Notes: generated by a model from the sequence alone, not told the origin. Positions 14,290-22,600 are shown, counted from the stretch's first letter. The stretch is 23,949 bases of DNA from JBEEJL01 sp049698095 (GCA_049698095.1 JBAVXA010000148.1:1-23949), one strand, 5' to 3'. Numbers and translations: made by a program.

Positions 14290-15345
14290 ATGACATTTTC
14301 GATCGAGCAATTGCAGCAGCAGATTCAGCACCACGCTGAATCGCGCGCGCCATTACGCATTCGCGGCAGCGGCAGCAAGGATTTTTACGGCGCCGCAAAG
14401 CATGGCGAGTTAATAGACATGGCGGCGTACAGCGGCGTCGTCGAGTACGAGCCGACCGAACTTGTTGTCACCGTGCGCGCCGGCACTTCGCTCACAGAAC
14501 TGGAAGCTATTCTGGCTGCGGAAAAACAGATGCTGCCGTTTGAGCCGCCGCATTTCGGCGGCCACGGCACAATCGGTGGAGCGGTTGCTTCGGGTCTATC
14601 CGGCCCGCGCCGTGCATACGCCGGTTCCGTACGCGACTTCCTGCTCGGCGCGCGCATCATCAACGGTAACGGCGAAGATCTGCATTTCGGCGGCAAGGTG
14701 ATCAAGAATGTTGCCGGTTACGACGTGTCGCGCCTGATGTGCGGCGCGATGGGAACCCTGGGCGTGTTGCTCGATATGTCGTTCAAGATACTGCCGTTGC
14801 CGGCAGATGAAGTCACTTTGCGTTACCGCATGGACCAGGCGTCAGCCATCGAGGCGATCAATCGTTGGGCCGGTCAGCCGCTGCCGCTTTCCGCGTCCGC
14901 CTATTTTGACGGAACATTGCATGTGCGTTTGTCCGGTGCCGCGCCAGCAGTGGCGGCGGCGCAACAGAAAATGGGCGGCGATCCGGTTTCCGAGGGACCC
15001 AGCTGGTGGAATGGTTTGCGCGACCAGACGCACGGCTTTTTCCAGACCGACCAGCCGTTATGGCGCGTGTCGCTGCCCGCGACAGCGCCGCCGTTAGCGC
15101 TGGCAAATCCGCAAATGATCGAGTGGGGCGGTGCGCAACGCTGGCTCACTGGCGATCTCGACGCGCAAAAATTGCGCCAACAGGTTGCGGCGGCAGGCGG
15201 GCATGTGACCTTGTTCCGCGGCGGCGATAAGGGCGCAGGCGTGTTCCAGCCTCTGCAGCCGGCGCTGGCAAAAATCCATCGCAATCTCAAAAATTCTTTT
15301 GATCCCTCCAATATTCTGAACCCCGGCCGGCTGGACAACATCTGA
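14290..15345 (+). CDS. glcE: Glycolate oxidase subunit GlcE (FAD-binding)
   Basis: A 351-residue protein that follows the E. coli GlcE pattern closely: YEPTELVVTVRAGTSLTELE (residues 53-72), FEPPHFGGHGTIGGAVASGL, GPRRAYAGSVRDFLLGARII and GGKVIKNVAGYDVSRLMCGA. These make up a PCMH FAD-binding fold; the C-terminal substrate part is short. GlcE is the second flavin-type subunit needed for glycolate oxidation. It starts 35 bases after glcD in an AT-rich spacer (14255-14289) with no Shine-Dalgarno sequence. It ends one base before glcF, so those two are translationally linked. The ATG is chosen because it gives the expected N-terminus and no other in-frame start precedes it usefully. Confidence 0.93.
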   Translation: MTFSIEQLQQQIQHHAESRAPLRIRGSGSKDFYGAAKHGELIDMAAYSGVVEYEPTELVVTVRAGTSLTELEAILAAEKQMLPFEPPHFGGHGTIGGAVASGLSGPRRAYAGSVRDFLLGARIINGNGEDLHFGGKVIKNVAGYDVSRLMCGAMGTLGVLLDMSFKILPLPADEVTLRYRMDQASAIEAINRWAGQPLPLSASAYFDGTLHVRLSGAAPAVAAAQQKMGGDPVSEGPSWWNGLRDQTHGFFQTDQPLWRVSLPATAPPLALANPQMIEWGGAQRWLTGDLDAQKLRQQVAAAGGHVTLFRGGDKGAGVFQPLQPALAKIHRNLKNSFDPSNILNPGRLDNI

Positions 15346-15346
15346 T

Positions 15347-16579
15347 ATGCAAACCGAAATAACCGAGGCCCTGCTCAATACAACTCAGGGAAAGGAAGCC
15401 GACGCCATTTTGCGCTCGTGCGTGCATTGTGGATTTTGTCTTGCTACTTGTCCGACTTACCAGCTGGTCGGCGACGAACTCGACAGCCCACGCGGCAGAA
15501 TTTATTTAATCAAGCAAGTGCTCGAAGGCGAAACGCCGACGCAGAAAACCCAATCGCATCTCGACCGCTGCCTCACCTGCCGCGCCTGCGAAAGTACCTG
15601 CCCGTCAGGCGTGCAATACGGAAGGTTGGTTGATATCGGCCGCGAGTTGGTAGAAGAAAGAGTTTCGCGCAGCTTGCCGGATAGATTGCTGCGCAGCAGT
15701 TTGCGTTATGTGTTGCCGCGCTCGGGTTTGTTTAATTCTTTGCTTGCGTTGGGTCGCGTCGCGCGTCCTGCGCTACCGCAAGTATTAAAAGATAAAATTC
15801 CACTCAAGGGTAATGCCGGTTCATGGCCAACGACAACACACACACGCAAAATGTTATTGCTCGACGGCTGCGTACAACCCGGCATGGCACCGAATATCAA
15901 TAGCGCGACGGCAAGAGTGATGGATAAACTCGGTGTGACTTTAGTGCGCGCCGATAAAGTCGGCTGCTGCGGCGCGATCTCCCACCATCTCAACGCGCAA
16001 GAAGAAGCGCTCGGCTACGTGAAGCGCAACATCGACGCATGGTGGCCGCATATTGAAGCCGGCGCGGAGGCGATCGTGGTCACTGCAAGCGGATGCGGCA
16101 CGATGCTGCAGGAATACGGGCATTTATTGCAGCACGATTCCGCTTATGCAAGCAAGGCTGTGAGAGTGTCGGAACGATTTCGCGACGTAAGTCAGGTAGT
16201 TTCAGCGGAACAAAACCGCTTGACCGATCTGCTTAAAAAATCAACAAAAAAAAATGGTGAAAAAATAGCCTTCCACGCGCCCTGTAGCCTGCAACACGGA
16301 CTCAAGTTAAAAAATATCGTCGAGCCGTTGTTGTCTGCCGCAGGCTTCACGCTCACTTCCGTCCCCGATGCGCATTTGTGTTGCGGTTCGGCCGGAACCT
16401 ATTCGATTCTGCAACCGGAGTTGTCGAAACAATTATTGAAAAATAAAGTTGCGGCGCTCGAATCCGGTGCTCCCGACCTGATCGCGACGGCGAACATCGG
16501 TTGCCTCACCCACATCGAAAGCGGCTCGTCGACAAATGTGAAACACTGGATAGAAATTTTGGACGAGCGGCTAGCGTAA
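15347..16579 (+). CDS. glcF: Glycolate oxidase iron-sulfur subunit GlcF
   Basis: A 410-residue protein with two N-terminal 4Fe-4S motifs: C25-C28-C31-C35 (CVHCGFCLATCP) and C75-C78-C81-C85 (CLTCRACESTCP). Each ligates a [4Fe-4S] cluster. The C-terminal half has two cysteine-rich CCG modules, with GCCGAISHH near residue 206 and CCGSAGTYS near 345, as in heterodisulfide-reductase-like and LldE/GlpC proteins. It passes electrons from the flavin subunits to the membrane. The ATG lies one base after the glcE stop, with no separate ribosome-binding site, which is common for coupled genes. It is the last gene of the operon; only 34 bases separate it from the converging acetyltransferase, and no terminator hairpin is visible there. 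Confidence 0.95.
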   Translation: MQTEITEALLNTTQGKEADAILRSCVHCGFCLATCPTYQLVGDELDSPRGRIYLIKQVLEGETPTQKTQSHLDRCLTCRACESTCPSGVQYGRLVDIGRELVEERVSRSLPDRLLRSSLRYVLPRSGLFNSLLALGRVARPALPQVLKDKIPLKGNAGSWPTTTHTRKMLLLDGCVQPGMAPNINSATARVMDKLGVTLVRADKVGCCGAISHHLNAQEEALGYVKRNIDAWWPHIEAGAEAIVVTASGCGTMLQEYGHLLQHDSAYASKAVRVSERFRDVSQVVSAEQNRLTDLLKKSTKKNGEKIAFHAPCSLQHGLKLKNIVEPLLSAAGFTLTSVPDAHLCCGSAGTYSILQPELSKQLLKNKVAALESGAPDLIATANIGCLTHIESGSSTNVKHWIEILDERLA

Positions 16580-16613
16580 AAAGTTAGCACGCAATCCTAT
16601 ATTGCCGCTGAAG

Positions 16614-17138
16614 CTACACTTTTGTTTCAAGAAATACAAAGTTTTCGTGCTTTGCATTTCCTAGTATGAAATAGGTAACGCCAGATTGTTCAAATCGATG
16701 CTTACGGTAGAAATTAATAGCCCTACTATTAGCAGCATTAACAGTGAGCCATATTTTGGCGTTAACTTCTTGCTCGCGAACATATTTCTGACATTGGTCA
16801 AGTAAAGCAGACCCTACTTCTGAGCGCACGAAATTTTCGTGAACATACAGCGTTGCGAGCTCAACGTCCCATTTATTATTCGTCTGCCAAGGTTCGTCGA
16901 GTTTGAGAAAGGCGTATCCAATAACATGATGATTTACTTCAGCAATGAATATCGGTGAATTGCGATTGGCTAGACTGAGTTTGAAATTTTCAGGATTAAA
17001 TTCGGTTAATAAATGATTACTGATTTCCCTATTGATCCCATCAGTGGCATATGTACCAAGCCAGACCTGAGTGCCTAGAGCTGAAAGACATTCGGCGTCC
17101 TCCACTACCCCTTTACGAATTAATGGTTGCGAAGTCAT
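16614..17138 (-). CDS. GNAT-family N-acetyltransferase
   Basis: A 174-residue protein with the GNAT fold. The order is right for the family: an N-terminal LIRKGVVEDAECLSAL strand and helix, a central strand FIAEVNHHVIGYAFLKL, then VELATLYVHENFVRSEVGSA where motif A should carry the acetyl-CoA loop (here R-x-x-V-G-S-A), and the late helix NSRAINFYRKHRFEQSG (motif B). Such enzymes acetylate an amine using acetyl-CoA; the substrate is unknown. ATG 17138 is chosen because the domain starts just after it; the frame is open further upstream. The gene is clearly AT-richer than its neighbours: two 60-base lines inside it have 19 and 22 G/C, so it was probably acquired separately. It lies 49 bases after the glycosyltransferase gene and faces glcF. 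Confidence 0.88.
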   Translation of the reverse strand: MTSQPLIRKGVVEDAECLSALGTQVWLGTYATDGINREISNHLLTEFNPENFKLSLANRNSPIFIAEVNHHVIGYAFLKLDEPWQTNNKWDVELATLYVHENFVRSEVGSALLDQCQKYVREQEVNAKIWLTVNAANSRAINFYRKHRFEQSGVTYFILGNAKHENFVFLETKV

Positions 17139-17187
17139 TGTTTGTTTTTTGGATGCCAGCGTAATGTGCGCACTGCAAACGAAGAAT

Positions 17188-18864
17188 TTAATTTCTCTGA
17201 TACAAATAAAACCGTTCATTGCGTTCGCCGGGTCTTGAGCCTTCCCAGATTTTTTTCCATCCGCCCGCCAGCGTAAACGGTTTTTTCGGCGAGCCCTGCA
17301 CCAGTAACAGTGCGCAGTCGTCGCCGACATTCGCCGGCAGGGGTTGGTAGAGCGGGGCGGACACCTGCACGCCGTAATAACTCAGCAATGCGCGCTGCGG
17401 TTCGCCCAGATCCTTGCTGGCGAGGCAATTCGTCGTTGCCGGCAACGCGGATTTCAATTCGGTAAAAACGCTTCGATAACTTCTGCCGTAATCAACATAA
17501 GGCAGCCACAGTGCCATGGCCAGCAGCCAGAACATCGTGATGCCGGCGGTCCAATTTACAACGGCGCGGCGATTCGATTGGCGGGTGCGCCACACCACCA
17601 TCAACCAGATGACGGTCAGGCCAAGCGCAAACATGAACGCGATGGCATGAAACTGCGGCGTGAATCCGGGCTGATATTCGGTGATGCGTTTTGCCAACCT
17701 TGCTGGAAACCCTGTGAATACGGCGATAAAACCGAGCCAAAGGATAAAGGATAAAATGCCGAAAGTCATCATGCCGAACCAGTCCAAGGCACTGGCTGCA
17801 CTGCGGCGCAGCGTATCAACGCCGCCTGCGGCGAGAATGGAAAGCGGAATCAACATGGGCATGGCGCTCAAGTCGCTTTGCGGCGCAAACAGCACCACAG
17901 CGGCCAACGAAACCAGAAATCCCACCAGCGGTAACTGCGTCGAGGGGTAGCCCAATCCCCTACGCCCGTTCGCCCACAATGTCCATGCTGCCAGCGGCAA
18001 GGCTGGCCAGGCGTACCAGGGCAAAAGCTCGAGCATGAAGCGCAAACTCAGCCAAGGAGTGGCGGTCATGCCAGCGATAAATTCGCTCATGCTGTTCGCG
18101 CCGCGCCAGCTGGCGAATAGTTCCGGCGAACGTTTGAACAGCGCCAGCGGCCACAGCGCAACCCACGGCAAGGCGGCGAATGGCGCAACAAACCATGCCT
18201 GCAAAAAACGCAGGGTACGCCATTCGCGGAACAGCACGGCCAGCCACAATCCGGTGATGCAGATGATGGTCGGCGCGATCAGGCCTTTGGACATGAAGGC
18301 GATGCCGATGCCGGTGCCGATCGCTGCGCCGCCGGTAAATCCGCTGATCCGGCTTTTAGCCACGCCCCAATATGCCAGCGCGAGTCCGGCGAGCAAGGCG
18401 ACATCGCCGACCATTTCGTGGGCGCGTAATAAAAGTCCGAGACACCCGATCAATATCAGGACGGCCAGGCGCCCGAAGCGGAAACCGAAAAGCTCGCGCG
18501 ATGCGAGGCCGGTAAACAGCATCGCCAGCCCCATATAAAATCCGGTGGCCAGCCGCGCCGCATCGTGGACCGGCAGCCAGCCGCCGAACGCGCGCGCAAA
18601 TGCGGCGGCGGTCAGAGAATAGAGCGGCGCTTTGCTGGCAAAGGCTTCACCGCCCTGCGGTGCGACAATCCACTCGCCGCTTTGCAGAATGCGATAAATG
18701 TAACCGAAGTTGAGCGCTTCATCGGGTTTCCATGGATCGTGGCCGACCAGGCCCGGCAGAATCCAGGCGACACAGACGAGAAGAAAAAGAAAAGTTTTGA
18801 CCGGCGTACGCGTGCCGTCGAAAGAAATGTCTTTCCACGGCGCGCGGGTCGCGGCTTGCTGCAT
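17188..18864 (-). CDS. ArnT/GT39-like membrane glycosyltransferase
   Basis: A 558-residue inner-membrane protein with about 11-12 hydrophobic segments and a soluble C-terminal domain (about residues 440-558). GHDPWKPDEALNFGYI (41-56) is the conserved first loop of polyprenyl-phosphate-dependent mannosyl/arabinosyltransferases (PMT/GT39 and ArnT/GT83); Asp48-Glu49 occupy the catalytic acidic pair. AFASKAPLYSLTAAAFARAF and an RAHEMVGDVALL segment follow, as in ArnT-like proteins. It would move a sugar from a lipid carrier to a periplasmic acceptor such as lipid A, a protein or a glycan; which one is not visible. It starts nine bases after the M48 gene stop, so the two are probably co-transcribed and coupled. 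The start has only a weak ribosome-binding site. Confidence 0.9.
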   Translation of the reverse strand: MQQAATRAPWKDISFDGTRTPVKTFLFLLVCVAWILPGLVGHDPWKPDEALNFGYIYRILQSGEWIVAPQGGEAFASKAPLYSLTAAAFARAFGGWLPVHDAARLATGFYMGLAMLFTGLASRELFGFRFGRLAVLILIGCLGLLLRAHEMVGDVALLAGLALAYWGVAKSRISGFTGGAAIGTGIGIAFMSKGLIAPTIICITGLWLAVLFREWRTLRFLQAWFVAPFAALPWVALWPLALFKRSPELFASWRGANSMSEFIAGMTATPWLSLRFMLELLPWYAWPALPLAAWTLWANGRRGLGYPSTQLPLVGFLVSLAAVVLFAPQSDLSAMPMLIPLSILAAGGVDTLRRSAASALDWFGMMTFGILSFILWLGFIAVFTGFPARLAKRITEYQPGFTPQFHAIAFMFALGLTVIWLMVVWRTRQSNRRAVVNWTAGITMFWLLAMALWLPYVDYGRSYRSVFTELKSALPATTNCLASKDLGEPQRALLSYYGVQVSAPLYQPLPANVGDDCALLLVQGSPKKPFTLAGGWKKIWEGSRPGERNERFYLYQRN

Positions 18865-18873
18865 CGAGACTGC

Positions 18874-20331
18874 TTACTCGACGTATTTGACCAATTGTCC
18901 CGGCGTGGGCTCGCCGGACGGATACAGGCCGTTAAGTAATCGCAATTGCTGCTCGGCGAATTGACCGAGCGGCGAGTTGCGCGCCAATGATGCGAAAGTC
19001 ATGCCGCGCTGGGCGCTGACCGTGCGCAGATTATACGGACGCGCCGCCTGTCGTTCCGCCGGGGTCATGGCGTGAAAGCCGTTCAGCGCGGTGCTCATTT
19101 CATTGCGTGCACGCTGCATGGCCGCATCGTCCTTGGCCTGCGGCACGAACATGAACTGCTGTCCGCCGTAGGCCAACAAGATACCTTGCACCGCTTTGCC
19201 CTGGCTGCTGCCCTTGAACGAAGTGGCCGGCAATCCGCCGACCGAGGTGTTGCTGACCTGCCCGCTATCGGGCTTGAACACCGCTTTGAAAATTTCGTTC
19301 GGATTCGCGCCGGCGCCGGTCACCGACGCCATGATCAGCGCCGCGTCGCCCGCCGCGTTGATCATGACAAGCTTGTCCGGCGAATTCTGGAACTTCCAGC
19401 CTTGGGGAACGGTAATGGTGAAGTTGAGCGGATCATGATAAAAATTATTGCCGCGCGACACGCCTTGTTCGCGGCTGTCGCCAAATGTCATGTTGCCGGT
19501 GCGCTGCAGATAGCCGTTACGGTTGCCGTCGCCCGGAACGACCGGATACTTGGCGGCGATGTTGACGATATCGTTCAGGCGTTGATCATTCGAGGGGTGC
19601 GATGACAACCAGTCGGGCATGCGCTGCGGGGTTTTGCCCTGTACCCGCCCACGCTCCGCTGCGGCCAGCTCCTGCGCCTTAAGCGTGCCGATAACGGTAA
19701 CCATGGTCTTCGGGTTATAACCGGCGCGCGACAAATAGTCCGCGCCGAGTTGATCGGACTGTAATTCGTGTTCGCGGCTGTATTTGAGGATCACGGCCTG
19801 GCCGATATTGCTGGCAACTTCGCCCAGCCCCTGCACGCCGCCATATACTTGCCCGAGAATTTCCGCCGCCACTGCGCCGACCTGCGCGATCGTGCTCTGG
19901 CTCTGTTGCTGCGCGCCATGGCGTGCGGTGACATGGCCGATTTCGTGGCCGATTACCCCGGCAAGCTCAGCTTCGCTGTTCAGGTGCGCCATGATGCCAC
20001 GCGTGACGTAAATATAACCGCCGGGCAGAGCGAAGGCGTTGATCTCCGGCGAATCGACCACGGTGAAATGCCATTGCAGGTTGGCGCGCTGCGAATTTCG
20101 CGCCAGCTTCTGGCCGATTTCATTTACGTAGGCCTGCAGCGCCGGGTCGTTGTATACGCCGTATTCTTTTTTTACATCGGCATCCGCCTGTTTGCCAAGG
20201 GCGATTTCTTCGCTCTCGCTCATCAGGTTGAGCTGGCGCTTGCCGGTCACCGGGTTGGTGGCGCAGGACGCAATCAGCGTGACGGCCATGGCTGCCGCGA
20301 GAAGCTTACGCAAAGTAAAAGTCGTTTTCAT
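18874..20331 (-). CDS. M48-family metalloprotease, predicted lipoprotein
   Basis: A 485-residue exported protease. The N-terminus has a lipoprotein signal with lipobox Ile20-Ala21-Ser22-Cys23, followed by ATNPVTGKRQLNL as in BepA/LoiP-like M48 proteins. Zinc is bound by His129 and His133 of GHEIGH, with Glu130 catalytic, and by Glu189 of YSREHELQSDQLGADYL. The C-terminal half (about residues 290-485) carries a PDZ-free beta-rich domain (FYHDPLNFTITVPQGWKF) and a final RTVSAQRGMTFASLARNSPL segment that may help target it. It would degrade damaged or misassembled envelope proteins in the periplasm. The start is ATG 20331 behind a GGGGGA site; a longer open frame begins 69 bases upstream but would lose the signal. 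It is followed within nine bases by the glycosyltransferase. Confidence 0.93.
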   Translation of the reverse strand: MKTTFTLRKLLAAAMAVTLIASCATNPVTGKRQLNLMSESEEIALGKQADADVKKEYGVYNDPALQAYVNEIGQKLARNSQRANLQWHFTVVDSPEINAFALPGGYIYVTRGIMAHLNSEAELAGVIGHEIGHVTARHGAQQQSQSTIAQVGAVAAEILGQVYGGVQGLGEVASNIGQAVILKYSREHELQSDQLGADYLSRAGYNPKTMVTVIGTLKAQELAAAERGRVQGKTPQRMPDWLSSHPSNDQRLNDIVNIAAKYPVVPGDGNRNGYLQRTGNMTFGDSREQGVSRGNNFYHDPLNFTITVPQGWKFQNSPDKLVMINAAGDAALIMASVTGAGANPNEIFKAVFKPDSGQVSNTSVGGLPATSFKGSSQGKAVQGILLAYGGQQFMFVPQAKDDAAMQRARNEMSTALNGFHAMTPAERQAARPYNLRTVSAQRGMTFASLARNSPLGQFAEQQLRLLNGLYPSGEPTPGQLVKYVE

Positions 20332-20410
20332 AGGGAATCCCCCAAAAGTGGTGTAATTGGTTTGACGGCCTGCAACAACGAAAAGTTTAACAGAGGGCAA
20401 GGCAAATACA

Positions 20411-20440
20411 AAAACTAAAAAGGCAGCCTAAGCTGCCTTT
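20411..20440 (-). terminator. Intrinsic terminator of rpmE
   Basis: AAAGGCAGC (20419-20427) pairs with GCTGCCTTT (20432-20440) around a four-base loop. On the minus strand the stem is followed by TTAGTTTTT. It lies 38 bases after the rpmE stop and before the M48 start. Confidence 0.9.
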
Positions 20441-20478
20441 CCAATTGAAACAAACCGCAGGAACAAATGTTTGCCAAA

Positions 20479-20694
20479 TTACTTTGGCGTGCTGCCCATA
20501 CTGTATTTCTTGCGGAACTTGTCGACGCGTCCGGCGGTGTCGAGCAATTTCTGCTTGCCGGTGTAAAACGGATGGCACTCGGAACAAACTTCGATGGTGA
20601 GCGGTTTGAACATGGTCGAGCGGGTTTTGAATTTGTTGCCACAGCTGCACGTGACTTCAATTTCTTTGTAATCGGGATGGCCTTCGGCTTTCAT
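20479..20694 (-). CDS. rpmE: 50S ribosomal protein bL31, zinc-binding type
   Basis: A 71-residue protein of the normal bL31 length. It has the four-cysteine zinc site of the C+ type: Cys16 and Cys18 (CSCG) and Cys37 and Cys40 (CSECH). The remainder matches the family, with GHPDYKEIEVTCSCGNKF at 5-22 and HPFYTGKQKLLDTAGRVDKF at 41-60. It is part of the large subunit near the central protuberance. The Cys-containing form is the one used when zinc is plentiful. It has a good AAGGAA site, its own promoter and its own terminator, so it is a single-gene unit, and rho lies upstream on the same strand. Confidence 0.97.
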   Translation of the reverse strand: MKAEGHPDYKEIEVTCSCGNKFKTRSTMFKPLTIEVCSECHPFYTGKQKLLDTAGRVDKFRKKYSMGSTPK

Positions 20695-20747
20695 GATATT
20701 TCCTTATCGAGCGCCGGCGGAGTGTGCGCCGACTATTAAAAAAAGCG

Positions 20748-20777
20748 ATTATCGCCTATTCGACCATGCCAGGGCAA
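20748..20777 (-). promoter_or_regulatory. Predicted sigma-70 promoter of rpmE
   Basis: Minus-strand TTGCCC (20772-20777) and GATAAT (20748-20753) are 18 bases apart. Transcription would begin near 20741, about 47 bases before the ATG at 20694. It gives rpmE expression independent of rho. The remainder of the 161-base rho-rpmE gap is AT-rich with no clear terminator for rho. Confidence 0.65.
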
Positions 20778-20855
20778 ATCAATCCCGGCATCAAATCATA
20801 GGCATCAAGCAATACGACTAAATAATATAATTAAATCAACGAGTTATAATAAAAA

Positions 20856-22115
20856 TCAGCCGCGCTTCATTTGATCGAAAAACTCGGCGTTGTTCTTGGT
20901 GGCTTTGACTTTATCGAGCAGGAATTCCATCGCTTCGAGTTCGTCCATCGGGTAAAGCAGTTTGCGCAGGATCCAGATCTTCTGCAGCAGGCTTTGCTCG
21001 ATTAGCAATTCTTCGCGGCGCGTGCCGGAGCGGTTGACGTTAATGGCGGGGTAAATGCGTTTTTCTGCCATGCGCCGATCAAGGTGGATTTCCATATTGC
21101 CGGTGCCTTTGAACTCTTCGTAAATTACATCGTCCATGCGCGAGCCGGTATCGACCAGCGCAGTGGCGATGATGGTGAGCGAGCCCCCCTCTTCGATGTT
21201 ACGCGCGGCACCGAAGAATCGTTTCGGGCGTTGCAATGCGTTGGCGTCGACACCGCCGGTCAACACTTTGCCCGACGCGGGCACCACGGTATTGTAGGCG
21301 CGCGCGAGGCGGGTGATCGAGTCGAGCAGGATTACCACATCCTTCTTGTGTTCGACCAGGCGCTTGGCCTTTTCTATCACCATCTCGGCCACCTGAACGT
21401 GGCGCGTGGCGGGTTCGTCGAAGGTGCTCGACACCACTTCGCCGCGCACCGAGCGCGTCATTTCCGTCACTTCCTCCGGCCGCTCGTCGATCAACATCAC
21501 CATTAACACGACTTCCGGGTGGTTCGACGCGATGGCGTGGGCGATGTGTTGCAGCATGACCGTCTTGCCGGATTTGGGCGAGGCCACCAGCAAGCCGCGT
21601 TGTCCCTTGCCGATCGGCGCGATCATGTCGATGATGCGGCCGGTGATGTTTTCCTCCGCTTTGATATCGCGCTCCAGCTTCAGCGGCTGCGTCGGGAACA
21701 GCGGCGTCAGGTTTTCAAACAGGATTTTATTTTTCGAGTTTTCCGGCGTATCGCCGTTGACCTTGTCGACTTTCACCAGCGCGAAATAGCGTTCGCCTTC
21801 TTTCGGCGTGCGGATTTCGCCTTCAATCGAATCGCCGGTGTGCAGATTAAAGCGGCGAATCTGCGATGGGCTGACATAAATGTCATCCGGCCCGGCGAGA
21901 TACGAGGTGTCCGGCGATCGCAGAAAGCCGAAGCCGTCCTGCAACACCTCCAGCGTCCCTTCGCCGAAAATGCTTTCGCCTTTTTTGGCTTGGTTCTTAA
22001 GCAGCGCGAAAATCAATTCCTGCTTGCGCAGTCGATTCGCACCTTCAATTTCATTGGCAACCGCCATCTCGACCAGGTCGGTCACATGGTGGTTTTTCAG
22101 GTCGGATAAATGCAT
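20856..22115 (-). CDS. rho: Transcription termination factor Rho
   Basis: A 419-residue protein, the same length as E. coli Rho, and its landmarks fall at the same residue numbers. The N-terminal domain carries the RNA-binding GFGFLR (61-66). The ATPase has Walker A ASPKSGKT (178-185; Lys181 and Lys184) and Walker B VILLD (261-265; Asp265). The Q loop lies around 287-300 (GGVDANALQRPKRF) and the R loop around 321-345 (VDTGSRMDDVIYEEFKGTG). The hexamer loads on unstructured RNA and ends transcription. It lies downstream of trxA on the same strand, an order also known in E. coli and common in proteobacteria. The 158-base gap contains a dyad (see separate entry) that may belong to an autoregulated leader. 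Confidence 0.98.
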   Translation of the reverse strand: MHLSDLKNHHVTDLVEMAVANEIEGANRLRKQELIFALLKNQAKKGESIFGEGTLEVLQDGFGFLRSPDTSYLAGPDDIYVSPSQIRRFNLHTGDSIEGEIRTPKEGERYFALVKVDKVNGDTPENSKNKILFENLTPLFPTQPLKLERDIKAEENITGRIIDMIAPIGKGQRGLLVASPKSGKTVMLQHIAHAIASNHPEVVLMVMLIDERPEEVTEMTRSVRGEVVSSTFDEPATRHVQVAEMVIEKAKRLVEHKKDVVILLDSITRLARAYNTVVPASGKVLTGGVDANALQRPKRFFGAARNIEEGGSLTIIATALVDTGSRMDDVIYEEFKGTGNMEIHLDRRMAEKRIYPAINVNRSGTRREELLIEQSLLQKIWILRKLLYPMDELEAMEFLLDKVKATKNNAEFFDQMKRG

Positions 22116-22194
22116 TGCGAGGAAGGACTCCGGATGTGGAAGGGTGGGTGAAAACTCGGGTAATTCGCTTTTGGGGTTTAGTGCAAGAAAGGTG

Positions 22195-22250
22195 CCCGGG
22201 AGGCTGGTGCTGCTTTTATGGCGGTGACCGCTGGAATAGGGCCGCCCGGG
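22195..22250 (-). promoter_or_regulatory. Possible structured leader of rho
   Basis: Between trxA and rho, CCCGGGAGGC (22195-22204) pairs with GCCGCCCGGG (22241-22250) with one mismatch, closing a 36-base loop that contains a small GCGG/CCGC hairpin (22221-22231). There is no T-run, so it is not an intrinsic terminator. rho genes are known to control their own expression through the leader, so this could be part of that; it is only a candidate. Confidence 0.3.
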
Positions 22251-22273
22251 GAGTTGGTTAAATATTAAGAGGT

Positions 22274-22600
22274 TTAGATATTGCTGTCAATGAAAGCCGC
22301 TAATTGCGATTTCGACAGCGCGCCGACCTTGGTTGCCTCCACATTGCCGTTTTTGAACAGCATCAGCGTCGGAATGCCGCGAATACCGTACTTTGGCGGC
22401 GTCGCCTGGTTTTCGTCAATGTTCAGCTTGGCGACCTTCAGCTTGCCCGCGTAGGTTTTGGCCATTTCATCCAGAATCGGCGCAATCGCTTTGCATGGGC
22501 CGCACCAGACGGCCCAATAATCCACCAGCACAGGCGTGGAAGATTTCAAAACTTCGGCATCAAAAGTTGCGTCGGTAACGTGTTGAATTTGGTCGCTCAT
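22274..22600 (-). CDS. trxA: Thioredoxin
   Basis: A 108-residue protein of standard Trx1 length. The active site is Trp32-Cys33-Gly34-Pro35-Cys36 in DYWAVWCGPCK, and the cis-proline is Pro77 in GIRGIPTLM. The rest follows the E. coli protein closely, with MSDQIQHVTDATFD at the start. It is the cytoplasmic disulfide reductase that serves ribonucleotide reductase and many other targets. The open frame extends 46 residues upstream, but ATG 22600 begins the canonical protein, so the longer form is rejected. The ribosome-binding site is weak (AGAG). The gene diverges from the DUF3147-like gene; the 155 bases between them hold the promoters for both directions. Confidence 0.97.
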   Translation of the reverse strand: MSDQIQHVTDATFDAEVLKSSTPVLVDYWAVWCGPCKAIAPILDEMAKTYAGKLKVAKLNIDENQATPPKYGIRGIPTLMLFKNGNVEATKVGALSKSQLAAFIDSNI

